Counted from the first letter of the stretch, positions 41,393 through 51,384 are shown. The stretch is 64,000 nucleotides of DNA from Desulfuromonadaceae bacterium (GCA_003246035.1 QKBP01000108.1:1-64000); one strand, 5' to 3'. A program made the numbers and translations. Notes: generated by a model not told the origin, from the sequence alone.

Positions 41393-42178
41393 ATGGTTGA
41401 ACTGCTACAGAATTTTCGCCCCCTCGTCGACCTGTTCGACATCCTGATTGTAGCGTTCATCATCTACCGCATCATCCTGCTCATCAAGGGGACCCGGGCC
41501 GTGCAGATGCTGCTCGGTCTCGCCGTGATCCTGGTGATCTACGTGATCTCACAGGTGATCGGCCTCTATACCCTCCACTGGTTCCTCGACAATTTCCTCT
41601 CCTCGCTGATTCTGGTGATCATCGTCATCTTCCAGAGCGATATACGTCGTGCCCTGATGCATGTCGGTCGCAACCCGTTCTTTGCCGGGATGTCGTATCG
41701 CGAGGAAAAGGAGGTTATCGACGAACTCGCCCAGGCCAGCGCCGTGTTGGCCAGTCGGCGCATCGGGGCACTGATCGTCCTCGAGCGGGAGACCGGTCTC
41801 AAGGATTTTCTCGAGATCGGCACCGAACTCGATTCCAGGGTCAGCAGCGACCTGATTGTCTCGATTTTCCACCCCAGTTCGCCGATCCATGACGGCGCCC
41901 TTGTGGTCCAGCAGGGACGGCTGACCCGGGCCGGCTGTTTTCTCCCTCTCTCCCAGAACCCGGATATCAGCAAGACCCTGGGAACTCGGCACCGTGCCGC
42001 GATCGGTCTGACCGAACTGGTCGACGCCATCGTCATCGTGGTTTCCGAGGAGACCGGCAAGATCTCCGTGGTGCTCGGTGGAAGGATCACCCGGGATCTC
42101 GACATGGAAGCCCTCAAGAAAGTGCTCAAGCGGACCCTCGAGCCGGCGTCCCGCAAGCGGAAAAAGGCCAAGTCATGA
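41393..42178 (+). CDS. cdaA: Diadenylate cyclase CdaA (c-di-AMP synthase)
   Basis: 261 residues. Three N-terminal transmembrane helices (about 14-32, 36-56, 66-82), then the DAC domain with DGA (167-169, PIHDGALVV) and RHR (199-201, LGTRHRAA), the catalytic motifs that join two ATP into cyclic di-AMP. The membrane form is the CdaA/YbbP type. The last four bases overlap cdaR, and glmM follows, the same trio as in Gram-positive bacteria. Confidence 0.95.
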   Translation: MVELLQNFRPLVDLFDILIVAFIIYRIILLIKGTRAVQMLLGLAVILVIYVISQVIGLYTLHWFLDNFLSSLILVIIVIFQSDIRRALMHVGRNPFFAGMSYREEKEVIDELAQASAVLASRRIGALIVLERETGLKDFLEIGTELDSRVSSDLIVSIFHPSSPIHDGALVVQQGRLTRAGCFLPLSQNPDISKTLGTRHRAAIGLTELVDAIVIVVSEETGKISVVLGGRITRDLDMEALKKVLKRTLEPASRKRKKAKS

Positions 42179-42840
42179 TTCAGTCGCTGCTGAACAACTG
42201 GCATCTCAAGCTCCTCTCGCTGATGTTCGCGGTCGTACTGTGGCTCTTCATCGTCGGGGAGCAGAAGCTCGAGCGGGGCTTCAACGTCCCCCTCGAACTG
42301 CAGAACCTCCCCGAAGGGATGATGGTCACCAGTGAGGTCCCCTCTCACGTCGACGTACGCCTGATCGGCCCGCGGACCCTGCTGGTAAACATGGAAGCCT
42401 CCGGTCTGCGACTCGGTATCGATCTCAAGGGTCTCAAGGAAGGAGTTACGACCTTCAGGCGCCTCGAGGATCGGATCAACCTCCCCGGCGGCATGCGTGT
42501 CAGCCGACTTTCCCCCTCGTATGTGGACGTCCGGCTGGAGGAGGTGGTCACGCGCTCCCTGCAGCCCAAGGTGGTCTTCGAAGGGAAACTCCCCGCGGGG
42601 TTCGAGCTCGGCGAGGTCCTGGTCAACCCTGTCGAGGTAATCGTCGAGGGGGCGCGCAGCGAAGTACTCAAGGTGCGCGAAGTGGGGACCGAGCCGGTTA
42701 TCCTGACGGATCGTCGTGAGACGTTCACGGTTCAGGCTCCGCTGGTCTATGCCGGCAAGTTTTCCCGTCTGCTCTCGGGAGCTTTGGACGTGACCGTGAC
42801 TGTGCATGAGAAATCGCCCAAGGGGCGTTCAGCGAGGTAA
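42175..42840 (+). CDS. cdaR: YbbR-domain regulator of CdaA
   Basis: 221 residues. One N-terminal transmembrane helix (about 10-27, [20 protein letters not shown]) then two YbbR repeats outside the membrane (about 35-115 and 120-205). In Firmicutes CdaR modulates CdaA activity. Four-base overlap with cdaA (ATGA) couples their synthesis, and the gene ends four bases before glmM. Confidence 0.9.
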   Translation: MIQSLLNNWHLKLLSLMFAVVLWLFIVGEQKLERGFNVPLELQNLPEGMMVTSEVPSHVDVRLIGPRTLLVNMEASGLRLGIDLKGLKEGVTTFRRLEDRINLPGGMRVSRLSPSYVDVRLEEVVTRSLQPKVVFEGKLPAGFELGEVLVNPVEVIVEGARSEVLKVREVGTEPVILTDRRETFTVQAPLVYAGKFSRLLSGALDVTVTVHEKSPKGRSAR

Positions 42841-42844
42841 TGAG

Positions 42845-44206
42845 ATGAAAAAACTCTTCGGGACCGACGGGGTTCGCGGCATCGCCAATGTCGATCCTCT
42901 GACCACCGAAATGGTCATGCAGGTCGGCCGCGCAGCGGCCTTTCTTTTTAAGGATGCCAAGCGTCGTCACCGCATCGTGATCGGCAAGGATACCCGTCTT
43001 TCCGGGTACATGATCGAGAACGCCCTGGTGGCGGGGATCTGTTCCATGGGGGTCGATGTGCTGCTGGTCGGGCCGCTGCCGACCCCTGGGATTGCGTTCA
43101 TCACCGCCTCGATGCGCGCCGACGCCGGGGTGGTGATTTCGGCGTCGCACAACCCCTATCAGGACAACGGGATCAAGTTTTTCTCCCGCGACGGGTTCAA
43201 GCTCCCCGACGAGATGGAATTGCGCATCGAGGAACTGGTCTTCTCAGACAAGCTCAACGACCTGCGCCCGACCGCTACCGAGGTCGGCAAGGCCTTCCGC
43301 ATCGACGACGCCCAGGGGCGCTATATCGTGTTCCTGAAGAACACCTTTCCGCGCGATCTCGACCTGCAGGGTCTCAAGATCGTTCTCGACTGCGCCAACG
43401 GGGCCGCCTACAAGGTGGCCCCCGCAGTGCTCACCGAGCTCGGGGCCGAGGTGATTACCCTCGGGGTCTCGCCCGACGGGACCAACATCAACGCCGGTTG
43501 CGGATCGCTGCACCCCGAGGTCATGGCCGCGGCGGTACGGGAACACGGCGCCAACCTCGGCATGGCCCTCGACGGCGACGCCGACCGGGTGATCTTCGTC
43601 GACGAGCACGGGGAAGAGGTCGACGGTGACCATGTCATGGCCATCTGCGCCACCGAGATGCTCAAGCGGGGGGGGCTGGCGAAAAACACCCTGGTCACCA
43701 CGGTCATGAGCAACGTCGGCCTCGATGCCGCCCTGCGCAAGGCCGGTGGAAGCATGGTGCGCACCGCGGTCGGAGACCGCTACGTGGTGGAAGAGATGCG
43801 GGCCAACGGGTACAATTTTGGGGGAGAACAATCAGGGCACATGATCTTTCTCGATCACAATACCACCGGTGACGGCATGGTCAGCGCCCTTCAGCTGCTG
43901 GCCATCCTGCAGCGCAGCGGCAAACCGCTCTCCGAGCTGGCTTCGGTGATGACGGCGTTTCCTCAGGTCCTGGTCAATGTGGCCGTAGCCAGCCGCATCC
44001 CGGTCGACGACATTCCAGGGCTTTCCGAGGCGGTTGAAAGGATCGAGGGGAAACTGGGTGAGAGCGGCCGGGTGCTGCTGCGTTATTCGGGGACCGAGCC
44101 GCTGCTGAGGGTCATGATCGAGGGTGAGGACCAGGCCCAGATCGAAGCGTATGCCAAGGAGCTGGCCGAGCTGATCCGCCGGGTCGTTGGTTACAAGGGA
44201 GGTTGA
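42845..44206 (+). CDS. glmM: Phosphoglucosamine mutase
   Basis: 453 residues from the ATG at 42845. Active-site phosphoserine S101 in [14 protein letters not shown], the metal loop ALDGDADRV, sugar loop GGEQSGHMI and phosphate site [12 protein letters not shown]. Converts glucosamine-6-P to glucosamine-1-P for peptidoglycan and LPS. In Firmicutes GlmM also binds and inhibits CdaA, so the operon may couple c-di-AMP to wall precursor supply. Confidence 0.96.
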   Translation: MKKLFGTDGVRGIANVDPLTTEMVMQVGRAAAFLFKDAKRRHRIVIGKDTRLSGYMIENALVAGICSMGVDVLLVGPLPTPGIAFITASMRADAGVVISASHNPYQDNGIKFFSRDGFKLPDEMELRIEELVFSDKLNDLRPTATEVGKAFRIDDAQGRYIVFLKNTFPRDLDLQGLKIVLDCANGAAYKVAPAVLTELGAEVITLGVSPDGTNINAGCGSLHPEVMAAAVREHGANLGMALDGDADRVIFVDEHGEEVDGDHVMAICATEMLKRGGLAKNTLVTTVMSNVGLDAALRKAGGSMVRTAVGDRYVVEEMRANGYNFGGEQSGHMIFLDHNTTGDGMVSALQLLAILQRSGKPLSELASVMTAFPQVLVNVAVASRIPVDDIPGLSEAVERIEGKLGESGRVLLRYSGTEPLLRVMIEGEDQAQIEAYAKELAELIRRVVGYKGG

Positions 44207-44210
44207 GGTC

Positions 44211-44930
44211 GTGGCCAAGCTGGGAGTCAATGTCGATCATGTCGCCACCGTCCGTCAGGCTCGGGGCGGGCGGGAGCCCGACCCGGTGACCGCGGCGGCA
44301 CTTTGCGAACTGGCCGGTGCCGACGGCATCACGGTGCACCTGCGCGAAGACCGACGCCACATCCAGGATCGGGACGTCGAGTTGCTGCGCGACACGGTCC
44401 AGACCCGCCTCAATCTCGAAATGGCCGCGACCGACGAGATGGTGGCGATCGCCCGGAGGATCCTTCCCGACATGGTCACCCTGGTGCCGGAAAAACGCCA
44501 GGAGCTGACGACCGAAGGAGGGCTCGATGTCGCCGCCCAGCTCGCCCCCCTGCGCGGGGCGATCGCTCGCCTCAAGGAGGTCGGTATCCCGGTCAGCCTG
44601 TTTGTCGAAGCGGACCCCCGGCAGCTCGAGGCGTGCCGCGAAGCGGATGCCGATTACATCGAGATCCACACCGGGACCTACTGCGAGGCGACTTCCGAGG
44701 CCGATCGTGCCGTGGAGCTCAATCGGATCTCCGAGGCGATCCGGACCGGCCAGCATCTCGGCCTGGGGGTTAATGCCGGTCACGGGCTCAATTACTGGAA
44801 CGTCTCTCCGGTCGCTGCCCTGGGCGGAATCGAGGAGTTCAACATCGGCCACAGTATCATTTCCCGGGCCGTCCTCGTCGGACTGGATCGGGCGGTGCGT
44901 GAGATGGCAGCCCTGGTCAGGAGGGTGTAG
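44211..44930 (+). CDS. pdxJ: Pyridoxine 5-phosphate synthase
   Basis: 239 residues from GTG 44211, which gives the standard N-terminus [19 protein letters not shown]. Condenses DXP-derived and aminoacetone-phosphate precursors in vitamin B6 synthesis. [13 protein letters not shown] and [15 protein letters not shown] are family signatures. It lies four bases after glmM and is followed one base later by acpS, an order also known in E. coli (pdxJ-acpS). Confidence 0.95.
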   Translation: MAKLGVNVDHVATVRQARGGREPDPVTAAALCELAGADGITVHLREDRRHIQDRDVELLRDTVQTRLNLEMAATDEMVAIARRILPDMVTLVPEKRQELTTEGGLDVAAQLAPLRGAIARLKEVGIPVSLFVEADPRQLEACREADADYIEIHTGTYCEATSEADRAVELNRISEAIRTGQHLGLGVNAGHGLNYWNVSPVAALGGIEEFNIGHSIISRAVLVGLDRAVREMAALVRRV

Positions 44931-44931
44931 C

Positions 44932-45318
44932 GTGTCCCCGCTGGCAGGCATCGGCACTGACCTGTGTCGTTCCAGCCGCTTCGAGAAATACCTTGAGGCA
45001 GGAAAGGACGGAGTGCTGGTCAGGCTGTTCACGCCCGGTGAACGGGAGTATGCCCTGGCCAAGCGTTATCCGGCGCCGCACCTGGCGGCACGCTTTGCCG
45101 CCAAGGAGGCCTTTCTCAAGGCGCTCGGACTCGGCCTGCGCGACGGGATCAGCTGGCAGGATGTCGAGGTGGTCCGGAACGACCTCGGTGCGCCGTCGTT
45201 GCAGCTCAGCGGCCGGGCGGCCGAAATTACCCGGCAGCGCGGGATCGGGCGCATTCACCTCTCGTACAGTCACGACGGCGACTATGCCATGGCGACCGTG
45301 GTGCTGGAGGACGCATGA
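44932..45318 (+). CDS. acpS: Holo-[acyl-carrier-protein] synthase
   Basis: 128 residues, GTG start one base after pdxJ. GIGTDLCRSSRFEKYL (magnesium Asp) and RFAAKEAFLKALGLGLR (catalytic Glu and Lys) are the two AcpS motifs. Attaches phosphopantetheine to acyl carrier protein. The end overlaps the next gene by four bases. Confidence 0.95.
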   Translation: MSPLAGIGTDLCRSSRFEKYLEAGKDGVLVRLFTPGEREYALAKRYPAPHLAARFAAKEAFLKALGLGLRDGISWQDVEVVRNDLGAPSLQLSGRAAEITRQRGIGRIHLSYSHDGDYAMATVVLEDA

Positions 45319-46883
45319 AGCTGCTCAACGCCGACCAGATTCGCGAGCTCGACCGCAGGGCGATCCGTGAGATCGGCATCCCCGGGCCGGTGCTGATGGA
45401 GAACGCCGGTCGCGCGGTGGCCGATGCGATCCAGGCGCGTTTTGCCGAGCTCGCTCCCGGCCCCGTTCTGATCCTGGCCGGCAAGGGGAACAACGGTGGG
45501 GACGGCTACGTCATCGCGCGCGTGCTTATTGACCGTGGCTGGCAGGTGCGCACGGTCGTGATTGCCTCCGCGGGGGAGATCCGTGGCGACGCAGCGGTCC
45601 ATCTGCGGGCCCTCAAGCGTTGCGGTGGCGAGGTGGTCCATGCGGCCAGCGAAACCCGTCTCGAGGCGGTCCTGTCCCGCGGGGTGGCCGCGGCGCTGGT
45701 CGTCGATGCCCTGCTCGGCACCGGGCTCAATCAGGAGGTGCGCGGGGTGAGCCGCGAGGCGATCGTCTGGTGCAACCGCCAGGCGGCTCCCGTGGTGGCG
45801 GTCGACATCCCCTCCGGGGTGGCGGCGGATTCGGGTCAGATCCTGGGTGCTGCCGTGCGGGCCGATCTGACCGTCAGCTTTGCTGCCGCCAAACCGGGGC
45901 TGGTCAGTTACCCCGGAGCGGCCTGGAGCGGGGAGATCGAGGTGGCGGAGATCGGCATTCCTGCTGCTCTGCTGGCAGAAGAACAGGCGGATGGGGAGTT
46001 CGTTTCGGCCGCCGAAGCGTCAGGGGTTTTACCGTCGCGTCCGGTGTCGGGGCACAAGGGGAGTTTTGGCCATCTGCTGGTCCTCGCGGGTTCACGGGGA
46101 AAAAGCGGTGCCGCTCTGCTGGCCTGCGAGGGGGGACTCCGCTCCGGGGCCGGTCTGGTGACCCTGGCGACACCGCGCTCGCTGCAGGAAGTCTTCATGT
46201 CCCGGCTCAGCGAGGCGATGAGCCTGTCGGTTCCCGATTCGGAAGGGGCGCCGAGTGCCGCCGCCTTCGACGCCATCGCTGCCGCCCTGAATCAAATGGA
46301 TGTTCTGGCGCTCGGCCCCGGACTCGGTACCGCGGAAACCACCCAGTTGCTGGTGCAGCGCCTGGTGCGCGAATGCGAGAAACCCCTGGTGGTCGATGCC
46401 GATGGTCTGAACGCTTTGATCGGTCACCCTGACATCCTCGCTGCAAGACGCGGGAGCGTTCCGGTGCTGACCCCCCACCCGGGCGAGATGGCCCGTCTGA
46501 CCGGTCTCAGCGTTGCCGACATCGAAGCCGACCGCCTGCGCGTCACTCGGGCCTATGCCCGGGAACATCGCGCCGTGGTCATCCTCAAGGGGGCCCGCAC
46601 GATCATTGCCGGCCCGGACGGCCACTTCCGGGTCAACGGGTCGGGTAATCCCGGTCTGGCCAGCGGCGGCATGGGGGATGTGCTGACGGGGCTGGTCGGC
46701 GGGTTGCTGGCACAGGGACTCGAGCCCCTTGATGCGGCGACCCTCGGGGTGTACCTGCACGGCCTGGCCGCCGACCGGCTGGCGGTCCGGCTCGGTATCG
46801 CCGGGATGCTGGCTTCGGATGTAGCCGCTGAAATTCCCGCCGCCCGCCATTTTCTCGTAGCCAAGGGAGGACGATCATGCTGA
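45315..46883 (+). CDS. nnr: Bifunctional NAD(P)HX epimerase / dehydratase
   Basis: 522 residues, a fusion of two repair enzymes for hydrated NAD(P)H. The epimerase domain (about 1-215) has ILAGKGNNGGDGYVIAR and VVDALLGTGL. The ADP-dependent dehydratase domain (about 235-515) has HKGSFGHLLVLAGSRGKSGA, VDADGLNAL, TPHPGEMARL and NGSGNPGLASGGMGDVLTG. It overlaps acpS by four bases and the CBS gene by seven. Confidence 0.95.
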   Translation: MKLLNADQIRELDRRAIREIGIPGPVLMENAGRAVADAIQARFAELAPGPVLILAGKGNNGGDGYVIARVLIDRGWQVRTVVIASAGEIRGDAAVHLRALKRCGGEVVHAASETRLEAVLSRGVAAALVVDALLGTGLNQEVRGVSREAIVWCNRQAAPVVAVDIPSGVAADSGQILGAAVRADLTVSFAAAKPGLVSYPGAAWSGEIEVAEIGIPAALLAEEQADGEFVSAAEASGVLPSRPVSGHKGSFGHLLVLAGSRGKSGAALLACEGGLRSGAGLVTLATPRSLQEVFMSRLSEAMSLSVPDSEGAPSAAAFDAIAAALNQMDVLALGPGLGTAETTQLLVQRLVRECEKPLVVDADGLNALIGHPDILAARRGSVPVLTPHPGEMARLTGLSVADIEADRLRVTRAYAREHRAVVILKGARTIIAGPDGHFRVNGSGNPGLASGGMGDVLTGLVGGLLAQGLEPLDAATLGVYLHGLAADRLAVRLGIAGMLASDVAAEIPAARHFLVAKGGRSC

Positions 46884-47326
46884 AAGCCAAGGATATCATG
46901 ACCACCCAGGTCAAGTCGGTCCTCGAGGAGACGACCATCGAAGAACTGGCCCGTATTTTTGTCGAGGAGCAGGTCAGCACCATGCCGGTCGTCGACGAAG
47001 AAGGGAACCTGCGGGGCCTGATTTCGGAAACCGACCTGGTGGCCCAGAACAAGCCGCTGCACCTGCCGCGGGTGATTTCCCTGTTCGACTGGGTCCTGTA
47101 CCTCGAGAGTGAAAAGAACTTTCGCGAAGAAGTCGAGCGGATCACGGCCCGTACAGTCGGTGAAATCTGCGTGCGCGACGTCGTGACCTGTCGTTCTGAC
47201 AGCCCGCTCTCCGAGGTCGCCGAGTTGATGACCGAAAAGCGCTTCAACCTGTTGCCGGTTCTCGACGGCGACAAGGTCGTCGGGGTGGTCTCCCGACACG
47301 ACGTCGTACGGGCCATGGGACGTTGA
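46877..47326 (+). CDS. Two-CBS-domain protein
   Basis: 149 residues, essentially two CBS motifs (about 5-58 and 92-147; IMTTQVKSVLEETTIEELA and VVTCRSDSPLSEVAELMTE) joined by a helical insert at 60-90. CBS pairs bind adenosine nucleotides, sometimes c-di-AMP, and regulate partners. No effector domain is attached, so the target is unknown. It overlaps nnr by seven bases and tsaE by one. Confidence 0.88.
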   Translation: MLKAKDIMTTQVKSVLEETTIEELARIFVEEQVSTMPVVDEEGNLRGLISETDLVAQNKPLHLPRVISLFDWVLYLESEKNFREEVERITARTVGEICVRDVVTCRSDSPLSEVAELMTEKRFNLLPVLDGDKVVGVVSRHDVVRAMGR

Positions 47327-47802
47327 TGGCCTCCTGGGAGGTTGTCACAACCTCGCCGGACCAGACCCGTGATTTCGGCGCGGCCCTCGGCAGGGTGGCG
47401 GACGATGGGACCGTTGTTCTGCTCAAGGGTGAACTCGGGGCAGGGAAGACCTGTTTCGCCCAGGGGGTTGCACGCGGGCTGGGTGTCCCCGAAGCTTTAC
47501 CGGTCACCAGTCCGACTTTCGTCATCATGAACCATTACCCCGGCAGGCTTCAGCTCTTCCATTTCGACCTGTACCGTCTTTCCGGCCCGGACGACCTCGA
47601 GACCATCGGCGCCGAGGACCAGCTAGGTCGGCACGGAGTCTGCCTGGTCGAGTGGCCGGAGCAGGGAGGGGTCGCTGTCCCCGCCGTGACCGTGACCCTG
47701 CAGACCGCGTCGGATGACCGCCGGACCCTGCAGGTGGACGCTTCCGACGCCTTCCATGAAGCCCTTCTGGAGCGCTGGCGGCAGGCTTGGGGAGCAGGCT
47801 GA
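47326..47802 (+). CDS. tsaE: tRNA threonylcarbamoyl-adenosine synthesis ATPase TsaE
   Basis: 158 residues from ATG 47326 (TGATG overlap with the CBS gene). Walker A GELGAGKT (35-42), TSPTFVIMNHYPG, FHFDLYRL and CLVEWPEQG are TsaE signatures. Works with TsaB and TsaD to make t6A37 on ANN-decoding tRNAs. It is the last gene of the long ftsH-folP-cdaA group; a terminator follows eight bases later. Confidence 0.93.
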   Translation: MASWEVVTTSPDQTRDFGAALGRVADDGTVVLLKGELGAGKTCFAQGVARGLGVPEALPVTSPTFVIMNHYPGRLQLFHFDLYRLSGPDDLETIGAEDQLGRHGVCLVEWPEQGGVAVPAVTVTLQTASDDRRTLQVDASDAFHEALLERWRQAWGAG

Positions 47803-47809
47803 GGCTCTA

Positions 47810-47833
47810 CGCGCAAACGCGCGCTTTTTTTTT
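47810..47833 (+). terminator. Terminator after tsaE
   Basis: CGCGC (47810-47814) pairs with GCGCG (47819-47823) around AAAC, then one C and nine T residues (47825-47833). The last two T residues are also the first two of the lysC -35 box. Confidence 0.8.
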
Positions 47834-47860
47834 GACGGCCCCCGGGAATCCTGCTATTAA
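47832..47860 (+). promoter_or_regulatory. lysC promoter
   Basis: TTGACG (47832-47837), spacer 17, TATTAA (47855-47860) with an extended TGC before it. The start would be near 47867, leaving a 79-base leader. The sequence CCCCCGGGA occurs in the spacer (47839-47847) and again in the leader (47874-47882). Confidence 0.75.
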
Positions 47861-47873
47861 ATGGCTTTTCCCG

Positions 47874-47921
47874 CCCCCGGGAGGGGGTTTAGAACATTCA
47901 GCCCGGCACGACGGTGTCCGG
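47874..47921 (+). other. Structured lysC leader
   Basis: Two hairpins fit in the leader: CCCCC/GGGGG (47874-47887, followed by only TTT) and CCGGCAC with GTGTCCGG (47903-47921, one bulge). The leader is too short for a lysine riboswitch (about 170 bases) and holds no Lys-rich leader peptide. A weak attenuator or stability role is possible. Confidence 0.35.
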
Positions 47922-47945
47922 ATTCTACTACAGGAGTAGACGAAC

Positions 47946-49178
47946 ATGGCTCTGGTGGTACAGAAGTACGGCGGTACCTCGGTTGGCGATATCGAAAAGA
48001 TTCGCAACGTGGCACGCCGGGTCGCCAAGACCTACGACGAGGGGAACGATGTCGTGGTTATTGTCTCGGCCATGGCAGGCGAGACCAACAAGCTGGTCGC
48101 ACTGGCCAACGAAGTCTGCGAATTCCCCAGCGAGAGGGAATACGATGTCCTAGTCTCGACCGGTGAACAGGTCACAATCGCGCTACTTTCGATGTGTCTG
48201 CAGTCGATGGGGTACAAGGCCAAGAGCTACGTAGGGCACCAGATCCCCATCTGGACCGACAGTGCCTACTCCAAGGCCCGCATCGAGGAGATCGAGGACA
48301 AGAAGGTTCGCGAAGATCTCAGAAACGGGACCATCGTGGTGGTGGCCGGATTCCAGGGATGTGACCGCGAAGGCAACATCACCACGCTCGGGCGCGGCGG
48401 CTCCGACACCTCGGCGGTTGCCGTTGCTGCGGCGATGAAGGCCGACGTCTGTGAAATCTACACGGATGTCGACGGGATCTACAGCACAGACCCGCGCATG
48501 GTCCCCGAAGCGACCAAGATGGACAAGATCTCCTACGACGAGATGCTCGAGATGGCATCGCTGGGCTCCAAGGTGCTGCAGATCCGTTCGGTGGAGTTTG
48601 CCAAGAAATACGACGTGGTGGTTCACGTCCGTTCCAGTTTCAACGACAATCCAGGGACCCTGGTGATGAAGGAGGATGCCGATATGGAAGCCGTTCTGGT
48701 TTCGGGGATTACCTACAATAAGGATGAAGCCAAGATCTCCGTCAACCGCGTGCCTGACAAGCCGGGGATCGCAGCAAAGCTGTTTTCACCTCTTTCCGAG
48801 GCGAACATCACGGTCGACATGATCATCCAGAATATTTCCCACGAGGGGTTCACCGATCTCACCTTCACCGTCCCCCGTGCCGATTTCAAGAAGGCGCTCA
48901 AGATCGTCGAAGCGACGGCCGGCGAGATCGAGGCCGGCGGTGTGAGCGCGGACGAAAATATCGCCAAGGTGTCGATCGTCGGGGTCGGGATGCGTTCCCA
49001 TTCGGGGGTCGCCAGCAAAATGTTCCAGACCCTCTCCTCGGAAGGGATCAATATCCAGATGATTTCGACCAGCGAGATCAAGGTCTCCTGCGTCGTCGAC
49101 GAGAAATACACCGAACTCGCCGTGCGTGTGTTGCACCAGGCCTTCGGCCTTGGCGACAAAGACGTCAAGGTCGAATAG
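47946..49178 (+). CDS. lysC: Aspartate kinase, alpha subunit
   Basis: 410 residues. Phosphorylates aspartate, the first step to lysine, threonine and methionine. The kinase domain (about 1-235) has [11 protein letters not shown] and [14 protein letters not shown]. Two ACT domains follow (about 260-335 and 345-405), which bind the feedback amino acids. AGGAG lies nine bases before the ATG. A second start inside the gene (48684) would give the regulatory beta subunit. Confidence 0.96.
   Translation: MALVVQKYGGTSVGDIEKIRNVARRVAKTYDEGNDVVVIVSAMAGETNKLVALANEVCEFPSEREYDVLVSTGEQVTIALLSMCLQSMGYKAKSYVGHQIPIWTDSAYSKARIEEIEDKKVREDLRNGTIVVVAGFQGCDREGNITTLGRGGSDTSAVAVAAAMKADVCEIYTDVDGIYSTDPRMVPEATKMDKISYDEMLEMASLGSKVLQIRSVEFAKKYDVVVHVRSSFNDNPGTLVMKEDADMEAVLVSGITYNKDEAKISVNRVPDKPGIAAKLFSPLSEANITVDMIIQNISHEGFTDLTFTVPRADFKKALKIVEATAGEIEAGGVSADENIAKVSIVGVGMRSHSGVASKMFQTLSSEGINIQMISTSEIKVSCVVDEKYTELAVRVLHQAFGLGDKDVKVE
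48684..49178 (+). CDS. Internal in-frame start: aspartate kinase beta subunit
   Basis: The ATG at 48684 (codon 247 of lysC) is preceded by AAGGAGG at 48669-48675 with an 8-base gap, a better ribosome site than that of lysC itself. Translation gives 164 residues, [20 protein letters not shown] onward, containing just the two ACT domains. Bacillus and Corynebacterium alpha2beta2 aspartokinases make their beta subunit from an internal start at this same position. Seen: site and frame; inferred: actual use. Confidence 0.75.
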   Translation: MEAVLVSGITYNKDEAKISVNRVPDKPGIAAKLFSPLSEANITVDMIIQNISHEGFTDLTFTVPRADFKKALKIVEATAGEIEAGGVSADENIAKVSIVGVGMRSHSGVASKMFQTLSSEGINIQMISTSEIKVSCVVDEKYTELAVRVLHQAFGLGDKDVKVE

Positions 49179-49223
49179 CTGCCCGCTCCGACGTAACGCC
49201 AACGCCAGTGAAGGGATGAAGTC

Positions 49224-50807
49224 ATGAGTCTGATCAAGCTGTACGATACCACCCTGCGAGACGGTACCCAGGCCGAGGACATCTCGTTTCTCGTTCAGGA
49301 TAAAATCCGGATTGCCCAGATGCTGGACGATCTCGGAATCCATTACATCGAGGGGGGGTGGCCCGGCTCCAATCCGAAGGACATCGCCTTTTTCAAGGAC
49401 ATCAAGAAGGTCTCCCTGAAACAGGCCAAAATAGCTGCCTTCGGTTCGACCCGGCGTGCCAAGACGACTCCCGACAAGGACAGCAACCTTCAGACCCTCA
49501 TCGACTCGGCGCCCGATACCGCGACGATTTTCGGCAAAACCTGGGATTTCCATGTCCGTGAGGCGCTGCGTATCAGCCTCGAGGAGAACCTTGAGCTGAT
49601 CAACGACTCTCTGGCGTATCTCAAGCAGCACATCCCTGAAGTGGTCTACGATGCCGAGCACTTCTTCGACGGTTACAAGGCCAACCCGGAGTACGCTCTC
49701 AAGTCGCTGCAGGCGGCCCAGGATGCTGGCGTCGACTGTATCGTGCTGTGCGACACCAACGGTGGCAGCCTGCCGAACGAGGTCGGCCGGATTATCGAGA
49801 AGGTCAAAGCGGTGATCAGCACGCCCCTGGGAATTCACACGCACAACGACGGCGAGTGCGCCGTTGCCAATTCGCTGGTGGCGGTCGAGCACGGGATCGT
49901 GCACGTGCAGGGGACCATGAACGGTTTCGGTGAGCGCTGCGGCAACGCCAATCTCTGTTCGATTATCCCGGCGATCAAGCTCAAACTCGGCAAGGAGTGT
50001 GTCTCGGACGAGCAGATGAAGAGCCTGCGCCAGGTCTCCCGCTACGTCTACGAGCTTGCGAACCTGGTCCCCAACAAGCACCAGGCCTACGTCGGCAACT
50101 CGGCTTTTGCCCACAAGGGCGGGGTCCATGTCTCGGCCATCCAGCGTCACCCCGAGACCTATGAGCACATGCGTCCGGAGCTGGTCGGCAACACCACGCG
50201 AGTCCTGGTCTCCGATCTCTCGGGGCGCTCGAATATCCTGGCCAAGGCCGAGCAGTTCGATATCAACCTCGACAGTAAGGACCCGGTAACGCTCGAGATT
50301 CTCGACAAGATCAAGGACCTCGAGAACAAGGGCTTCCAGTTCGAAGGTGCCGAGGCGTCTTTCGAACTGCTCATGCGCCGGGCTCTCGGCAGCCTCAGGC
50401 CCTTCTTCTCGGTGATCGGCTTCCGGGTCATCGACTCCAAGCGTCACGAGTCGGAAATGGCTCTGTCCGAGGCGACCGTGCAGGTCAAGGTCGGCGGACG
50501 CATCGAGCATACCGCCGCCGATGGCAACGGCCCTGTGAACGCCCTCGACAATGCTCTGCGTAAGGCCCTGGAGAACTTTTATCCCGAAATTCGCGATATG
50601 AAGCTCTTCGACTACAAGGTTCGGGTTCTTCCGGCCGGGAAGGGAACGGCCTCGATGATCCGTGTGCTGGTCGAGTCGGGAGATCGAAGCGGTCGATGGG
50701 GAACGGTCGGTGTCAGCGAGAATATCGTCGAGGCGTCCTACCAGGCCCTCGTGGATGCTTTGCAGTACAAGCTGTTCAAGGGGCAGGAAAACAAGGGAGC
50801 CGTGTAG
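49224..50807 (+). CDS. cimA: (R)-citramalate synthase
   Basis: 527 residues. Condenses pyruvate and acetyl-CoA to citramalate, the threonine-independent route to isoleucine known in Geobacter. The HMGL-type barrel has DTTLRDGTQ (8-16), [16 protein letters not shown] (metal HxH) and [15 protein letters not shown]. The C-terminal LeuA dimer/regulatory domain (about 395-520) should bind isoleucine. Homocitrate or 2-isopropylmalate synthase are less likely because length and motifs fit the CimA branch. AGGGATGAAGTC precedes the ATG. Confidence 0.9.
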   Translation: MSLIKLYDTTLRDGTQAEDISFLVQDKIRIAQMLDDLGIHYIEGGWPGSNPKDIAFFKDIKKVSLKQAKIAAFGSTRRAKTTPDKDSNLQTLIDSAPDTATIFGKTWDFHVREALRISLEENLELINDSLAYLKQHIPEVVYDAEHFFDGYKANPEYALKSLQAAQDAGVDCIVLCDTNGGSLPNEVGRIIEKVKAVISTPLGIHTHNDGECAVANSLVAVEHGIVHVQGTMNGFGERCGNANLCSIIPAIKLKLGKECVSDEQMKSLRQVSRYVYELANLVPNKHQAYVGNSAFAHKGGVHVSAIQRHPETYEHMRPELVGNTTRVLVSDLSGRSNILAKAEQFDINLDSKDPVTLEILDKIKDLENKGFQFEGAEASFELLMRRALGSLRPFFSVIGFRVIDSKRHESEMALSEATVQVKVGGRIEHTAADGNGPVNALDNALRKALENFYPEIRDMKLFDYKVRVLPAGKGTASMIRVLVESGDRSGRWGTVGVSENIVEASYQALVDALQYKLFKGQENKGAV

Positions 50808-51334
50808 TGTCACGTCGTGCCGGACGGATCCCGGTGCTGTTGCTGACCCTGTTGGCGCTTTTTCAGACAAGCCGGTTGCTCTCCCGAGACGGGGGGGCAC
50901 CGGCTTTTTTTATACGCGCTGCTCCACGCCTGCAGGTGGCCCTGGATGGGTCATGGAGTCGCGAGGGTGTTCATCAATATTTTGACGATTTGGCCCGCGA
51001 ATGCGTCAATGTCTTGACGGATGCCGAATGTGTGGTGCTCAAGGCGAGAGAAACGAGCCTGATCAGCGGGATGGTGTTGAGCCAGAGCCAGACGGAGAGC
51101 GTGCGTTGGATGTCAGCTGGACAGAGAATGGCCCTGCAGATTCCGCTGCACCCTGATCGCATGAACCAGCAGGACTGGCAGGAACTACCCGGAATTGGTC
51201 CGCGTCTCGCTGAGGCGATCGAACGAGACCGTCAAAAAAGTGGCGATTTTTTGAGGCTTGAGCGGGTCGGGCGTGTCAAGGGGATCGGCCCCAAGCGGAT
51301 AGCGGCCTGGGAGAGATATTTTATGGGTCCATAA
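50807..51334 (+). CDS. Exported helix-hairpin-helix protein
   Basis: 175 residues, GTG overlapping the cimA stop by one base. N-terminal membrane anchor or signal (about 7-24, IPVLLLTLLALFQTSRLL), an unassigned middle region with two cysteines, and two HhH motifs at the C-terminus (QELPGIGPRLAEAIERD and GRVKGIGPKRIAAWERYF). It is ComEA-like in plan but longer, and unlike the 102-residue protein at 33047. Function unknown; DNA binding outside the cytoplasm is the obvious guess. Confidence 0.8.
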   Translation: MSRRAGRIPVLLLTLLALFQTSRLLSRDGGAPAFFIRAAPRLQVALDGSWSREGVHQYFDDLARECVNVLTDAECVVLKARETSLISGMVLSQSQTESVRWMSAGQRMALQIPLHPDRMNQQDWQELPGIGPRLAEAIERDRQKSGDFLRLERVGRVKGIGPKRIAAWERYFMGP

Positions 51335-51362
51335 CATACCGAAATTACAAAGAATATAAAAT

Positions 51363-51384
51363 GAGACAGATTGTGTCTCTTTTT
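51363..51384 (+). terminator. Probable terminator after the HhH gene
   Basis: GAGACA and TGTCTC pair perfectly around GATTG and are followed by five T residues; an A-rich stretch precedes. It would end the lysC-cimA transcript before the small zinc-ribbon gene. The stem is only six pairs, so efficiency is uncertain. Confidence 0.55.

Noticed and set aside
47867..47945. Lysine riboswitch before lysC
   Set aside because: The leader is about 79 bases, less than half the needed length, and the core motifs are absent.
48786..50900. 704-codon - strand open frame under lysC/cimA
   Set aside because: Antisense to two well-supported genes, with no motif or ribosome site.
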